From Candidatus Babeliales bacterium (GTDB lineage Bacteria > Babelota > Babeliae > Babelales > Vermiphilaceae): a stretch of DNA of 9,336 bases. Below, piece after piece: positions 6,805 to 9,336 of this stretch. The translations under genes and the position numbers were made by a program. The notes under the pieces were generated by a model. That model had not been told where the DNA came from. It made no database searches and saw nothing but the letters and a program-made list of their open reading frames with translations. The stretch lies in the NCBI GenBank assembly GCA_020053845.1, contig JAGVMI010000133.1, positions 1 to 9,336 on the forward strand. Reading direction: 5' to 3'. Numbering within the stretch: position 1 is the first letter of the stretch; each line of letters begins with the position of its first letter.

Positions 6805-8186
6805 CAATCTCCTTTTTTATTTTTAAGAGGTAGCGAAATTAGTGCAGCAATTTTTTTGTATACACCTTGAGTGAATGTTTTTACGTGAGCAAGAGGTTGT
6901 AATGAGCTTTCGCGCGTTCTCCTTGTTGCTTTTAGTTTCTTTTTGTTCGTATGCGGCTGTTCTGTCGATGCGTCTTTATAGCGTGTGACATAGCTTGCAA
7001 GAAGGGGGAGAATTGTTGCATTGTACAATCCAGAAACGTCGAATTGATGCACATATATTTTATTTTTGTCTCTCATTAAGCAGCGTAAGTAGTTATCAGT
7101 TGCGTCAAAAAATACTGCTTCAGGTATACCGCGTGCCTGTGGAATTGTGAGATGCGCTATGTTGCGATGATCTGGATAAGAGGAAATTGCAATAGATGCA
7201 ATAGGCGGGCTGCTACAAGCATATGCGTATAGAGATCCTGCCCGATTATAATTAGAGCGCGTGTTTGTAGGAATCTGGCGATCTGAACACCAAAATATGC
7301 GGTGAGCCGAATCTGGTTTTTTGAGTGATGGCAGGATGCATTCGACAATTCCAGGCCTATGGTATTCTTTCATATACACGGTCTTGGCGCGTTGCGTAGT
7401 TATAGTGTAGGTACAAAAGTAACCATCGCTATAACAGCGTGCCATATGCAAATAAGAGCCATCAGGTGTTGTAGCCATTAATGTTTGTGCATTAGTGTTT
7501 GCAAGGTGGAGAACAGAAGAATAGATGGGGCCGTACATACCACTGTTGTTGAAGATTGAGCAATAGTGAACTAATAGCACTGTGCGTGTATTGTTTTTTG
7601 TCAATTCTGCAGCAATGAGGCCTTTTGCTGCAGGGTAGTAGTGCATATCGCAAGACGGTGAGTGATGCTGGATGATTGTATGTTTTTCACCAGAAACTAA
7701 CAGATATGATGATACTCTGCCTTTTCTTGGCAAGGTAATCAATGTATTTCCCGGCTTTGCATTGGTGCCATGCAGGAAGTCAAGAAACGACGTATAAAGT
7801 AGTATAGTTTCATGTGCAGTATATACCGTCTGTAGCGGCTCTTTTTGTCTCTGAATGATACTACTTAATTCTTGAGAAGAAGTGGCAAGAAGCGCGTGTA
7901 TTTCGTTAAGGGGTTTACTTATGCATGTATAGCTCGACTGAACTTTTTCGCTGTTAACAATACTTAAGCAGTGCTCTTCGAGCTTTGCACTTACTGCAGT
8001 AGGCAGTGAGCGCGTGGATAGAGTATATGCAAGATGGGCAACGGTTTTGGCATCATAATCAAATTGTGAAGTAATACATCTTACGCATTGATCGATTAAA
8101 GATGGAACTGCTCGTTTGTATATTTTTTCAGATTCGAGCGCGTAGATGTGGATGTGAGTTATAAGCAGCAATATGAACAGTATCAC
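6804..8186 (-). CDS. Exported beta-rich protein of unknown function (460 aa), paralog of the gene at 8559
   Basis: No family is recognised. I chose GTG 8186 because it overlaps the preceding stop as GTGA and has GGGG 5 bases upstream. The frame extends back to a TTG at 8219 (471 residues) without a better ribosome site. The N-terminus ILFILLLITHIHIYA is a signal peptide or anchor, although it lacks the usual basic start. Residues ~20-130 look helical; residues ~130-400 are beta-rich with motifs such as TPDGSYLH (240-247), ILPSL and PEAVFFDATDNYL, suggesting a diverged propeller. These motifs recur as SPDGSYLH, LLPSL and TEALFFHEDSTIA in the truncated gene at 8559, so the two are paralogs. At least a dozen cysteines occur. 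A strongly basic tail (KKKLKATRRTR near 415-425, then KNKKGD at the end) closes the protein. It overlaps both neighbours, which points to a coupled operon. Confidence 0.82.
   Translation of the reverse strand: MILFILLLITHIHIYALESEKIYKRAVPSLIDQCVRCITSQFDYDAKTVAHLAYTLSTRSLPTAVSAKLEEHCLSIVNSEKVQSSYTCISKPLNEIHALLATSSQELSSIIQRQKEPLQTVYTAHETILLYTSFLDFLHGTNAKPGNTLITLPRKGRVSSYLLVSGEKHTIIQHHSPSCDMHYYPAAKGLIAAELTKNNTRTVLLVHYCSIFNNSGMYGPIYSSVLHLANTNAQTLMATTPDGSYLHMARCYSDGYFCTYTITTQRAKTVYMKEYHRPGIVECILPSLKKPDSAHRIFWCSDRQIPTNTRSNYNRAGSLYAYACSSPPIASIAISSYPDHRNIAHLTIPQARGIPEAVFFDATDNYLRCLMRDKNKIYVHQFDVSGLYNATILPLLASYVTRYKDASTEQPHTNKKKLKATRRTRESSLQPLAHVKTFTQGVYKKIAALISLPLKNKKGD
6809..6814 (-). promoter_or_regulatory. 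Ribosome binding site of the WD40 gene
   Basis: AAGGAG on the minus strand lies within the last codons of the upstream gene, 4 bases before the ATG at 6804 and only 1 base before the TTG at 6807. It supports the ATG start and coupled translation. Confidence 0.65.
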
Positions 8187-8530
8187 GTAGGCCCCAGACA
8201 ATTGAGCATATCCCACCAATTTTTAGCGGTAGCCAGTGCAGTATCTATAGGTTGGCATACGATGCCTGCTGCAATCAAAACAAGTACACAGGCGTAGCTT
8301 TGAGTATATTCCTGAGGTGTAGCACGTGCGATTAGTCTTTCTACGTACGATTGCATGACGCGTGTGGGGCGCTGAGTGTTATGTGGGGCAGCTTCTTGAT
8401 GTTCATAATCCTCAGGGCCATCTTCTGCTGTAGTCTGATCATCAGCCTCTATTTGTAAAATACATTTTTGCGGCACGCATAAAGCTACCCAGGGTGATAA
8501 GAAGATAACGAGCAGCAGTTTACTTTTCAT
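8183..8530 (-). CDS. Small signal-peptide protein with acidic spacer and hydrophobic segment (115 aa)
   Basis: The ATG at 8530 has an excellent AAGGAGG site 8 bases upstream. Residues 1-19 are a signal peptide (MKSK, then LLLVIFLSPWVALC). Residues ~27-55 are acidic and low complexity (EADDQTTAEDGPEDYEHQE), followed by a helical basic stretch with RVMQSYVERLIARATP. A second hydrophobic segment (SYACVLVLIAAGIVC, about 79-93) could be a membrane anchor, and a WWDMLNCLGPT tail ends the protein. VALC resembles a lipobox only weakly because Leu precedes the Cys. The stop codon overlaps the next gene's GTG by four bases, so it is probably translated together with the 460-residue protein. Function is unknown; it could be a small envelope partner of the propeller-like proteins on either side. 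Without homologs the assignment as a real gene rests on the signal peptide, ribosome site and tight operon spacing. Confidence 0.78.
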   Translation of the reverse strand: MKSKLLLVIFLSPWVALCVPQKCILQIEADDQTTAEDGPEDYEHQEAAPHNTQRPTRVMQSYVERLIARATPQEYTQSYACVLVLIAAGIVCQPIDTALATAKNWWDMLNCLGPT

Positions 8531-8538
8531 ACTTCATG

Positions 8539-8545
8539 CCTCCTT
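8539..8545 (-). promoter_or_regulatory. Strong ribosome binding site of the 115-aa gene
   Basis: AAGGAGG on the minus strand ends 8 bases before the ATG at 8530. It is the best Shine-Dalgarno match in the operon and lies in the 28-base gap after the upstream stop. Confidence 0.75.
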
Positions 8546-8558
8546 ATACTATTTTTTC

Positions 8559-9336
8559 TTATGTATTTATCAGTCCTTTCAATGTGCGAGCAAGTTGTTC
8601 GCGTGTAGGCTGCGGGCACTTCTCTTTTATTGCTTGTGCATTCATTGTGCGTATGATTTGCGGCTGCTCTCTACTTAAGTATGCCCATGCAGCAATAAGG
8701 GGCATATTTGAGCACGTATTTGGTGTACGAGAAGCTTGAGTAAGATCAAAGCTGTAGAGTGTGTGCACTGTTTGATTTTGAGCGTTAAGATGGCGCTTTA
8801 AGCATGCTATGGTGCTATCTTCATGGAAGAAGAGCGCTTCAGTGACTTCATTGGCATGTGTTTTTGGCAAAGCAAGTCTGTGTGTATGTCTATCATCAAC
8901 AGACGAGTAAAAAAGATCACTTTGATATATATCGATAGTTATGCCGTCATTAGTGAGCGTGGCATACTTATTGCGTGCGGCGTTATGTGCTGCATGCGAA
9001 TGATCATACGAAATACGGCATTTATGCATCTCAGTAAGCGAAGGCAGAAGACACGTTGCGCGCTTACCTGTAGGCGCATGCACATATTTTTCGATAGGCC
9101 CTTCTGACAAAACAGATTGTTTTGCTGATACAGGTAAGGCACTGGTGATATGCGATCCGCAAGGGCATGAGACGCATGTGTGCAGATACGATCCATCGGG
9201 AGAAATTGCGAGCAAAAGTGGCGCGTTGGGCTGGCAGATGATGAATAGGCAAGAGCAAGCCTCGTGATTATCATTTTTATAAATAGTTTTGATTGTATTG
9301 TCAGCTATGTCGACGCGTAAGAATGTATGATCTGCC
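8559..9336 (-). CDS. Exported-type beta-rich protein, 5'-truncated by window edge, paralog of the 460-aa protein
   Basis: The frame stays open from 9335 to the stop at 8559, so the start lies beyond the window. The TTG at 9215 is an internal Leu codon: residues upstream of it (including DNTIKTIYKNDN and LFIICQPNAP) run straight into LLLAISPDGSYLH. About 259 residues are visible. The order of motifs SPDGSYLH, LLPSL, LALPK, TEALFFHEDSTIACL, PLIAAWAYLSR matches TPDGSYLH, ILPSL, LTIPQ, PEAVFFDATDNYLRCL, PLLASYVTR in the 460-residue gene two positions downstream, so they are paralogs despite low overall identity. Strand-like alternating hydrophobics suggest a diverged beta-propeller. Unlike the paralog, its C-terminal tail (REQLARTLKGLINT) is short and not strongly basic. 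Location is inferred as exported from the paralog's N-terminus. It is the first visible gene of the operon. Confidence 0.8.
   Translation of the reverse strand, partial: ADHTFLRVDIADNTIKTIYKNDNHEACSCLFIICQPNAPLLLAISPDGSYLHTCVSCPCGSHITSALPVSAKQSVLSEGPIEKYVHAPTGKRATCLLPSLTEMHKCRISYDHSHAAHNAARNKYATLTNDGITIDIYQSDLFYSSVDDRHTHRLALPKTHANEVTEALFFHEDSTIACLKRHLNAQNQTVHTLYSFDLTQASRTPNTCSNMPLIAAWAYLSREQPQIIRTMNAQAIKEKCPQPTREQLARTLKGLINT

Noticed and set aside
8183..8530. Lipoprotein signal in the 115-residue protein
   Set aside because: VALC has Leu directly before the Cys where Gly, Ala or Ser is expected, so a standard signal peptide is more likely.
8823..9107. 94-codon plus-strand frame opposite the truncated operon gene
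   Set aside because: It is antisense to a coding frame supported by paralogy with the 460-residue gene, and shows no ribosome site.

Overview
The window looks like a stretch of bacterial chromosome with moderate GC, tight gene packing and AAGGAG-type ribosome binding sites. Apart from a methionyl-tRNA synthetase, every gene encodes a predicted exported protein that I cannot assign a function. Secreted WD40-like propellers, paralogous exported proteins and long coiled-coil repeat proteins beside one housekeeping gene would suit a host-associated lineage such as Candidatus Dependentiae (TM6/Babeliae). That assignment is an inference from gene content and style only; no marker gene here proves it.

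Plus strand, 1-3313: two tandem paralogs encode long repeat proteins. The first is cut by the left window edge. The second has its own start, an N-terminal signal sequence and 771 residues. Both are built from helical units that begin with a Cys-x-Lys-(Ile/Leu) motif (CSKI, CTKL and similar) recurring every 18 residues early in the protein and every 33 residues or multiples later. The spacings are almost all sums of 7 and 11, as expected for a continuous heptad/hendecad coiled coil. I regard this pair as the most novel part of the window. The block ends in a textbook intrinsic terminator at 3341-3367.

Plus strand, 3439-5370: metG, methionyl-tRNA synthetase with one four-cysteine zinc knuckle and a fused C-terminal tRNA-binding OB domain. 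It probably has its own promoter. It faces the next operon tail to tail, across about 130 bases that hold several hairpins.

Minus strand, 9336 down to 5500: four genes in one apparent operon. In transcription order they are an exported beta-rich protein cut by the right window edge, a 115-residue signal-peptide protein with a second hydrophobic segment, a 460-residue paralog of the first gene, and a 434-residue secreted protein predicted to be a seven-bladed WD40 propeller. Gaps are 28 bases, a 4-base GTGA overlap and a 1-base TGATG overlap, so translation is probably coupled and the products may act together at the cell envelope. The operon promoter lies outside the window.

No tRNA, rRNA, insertion sequence or CRISPR array was seen. 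No gene-free stretch exceeds 300 bases.
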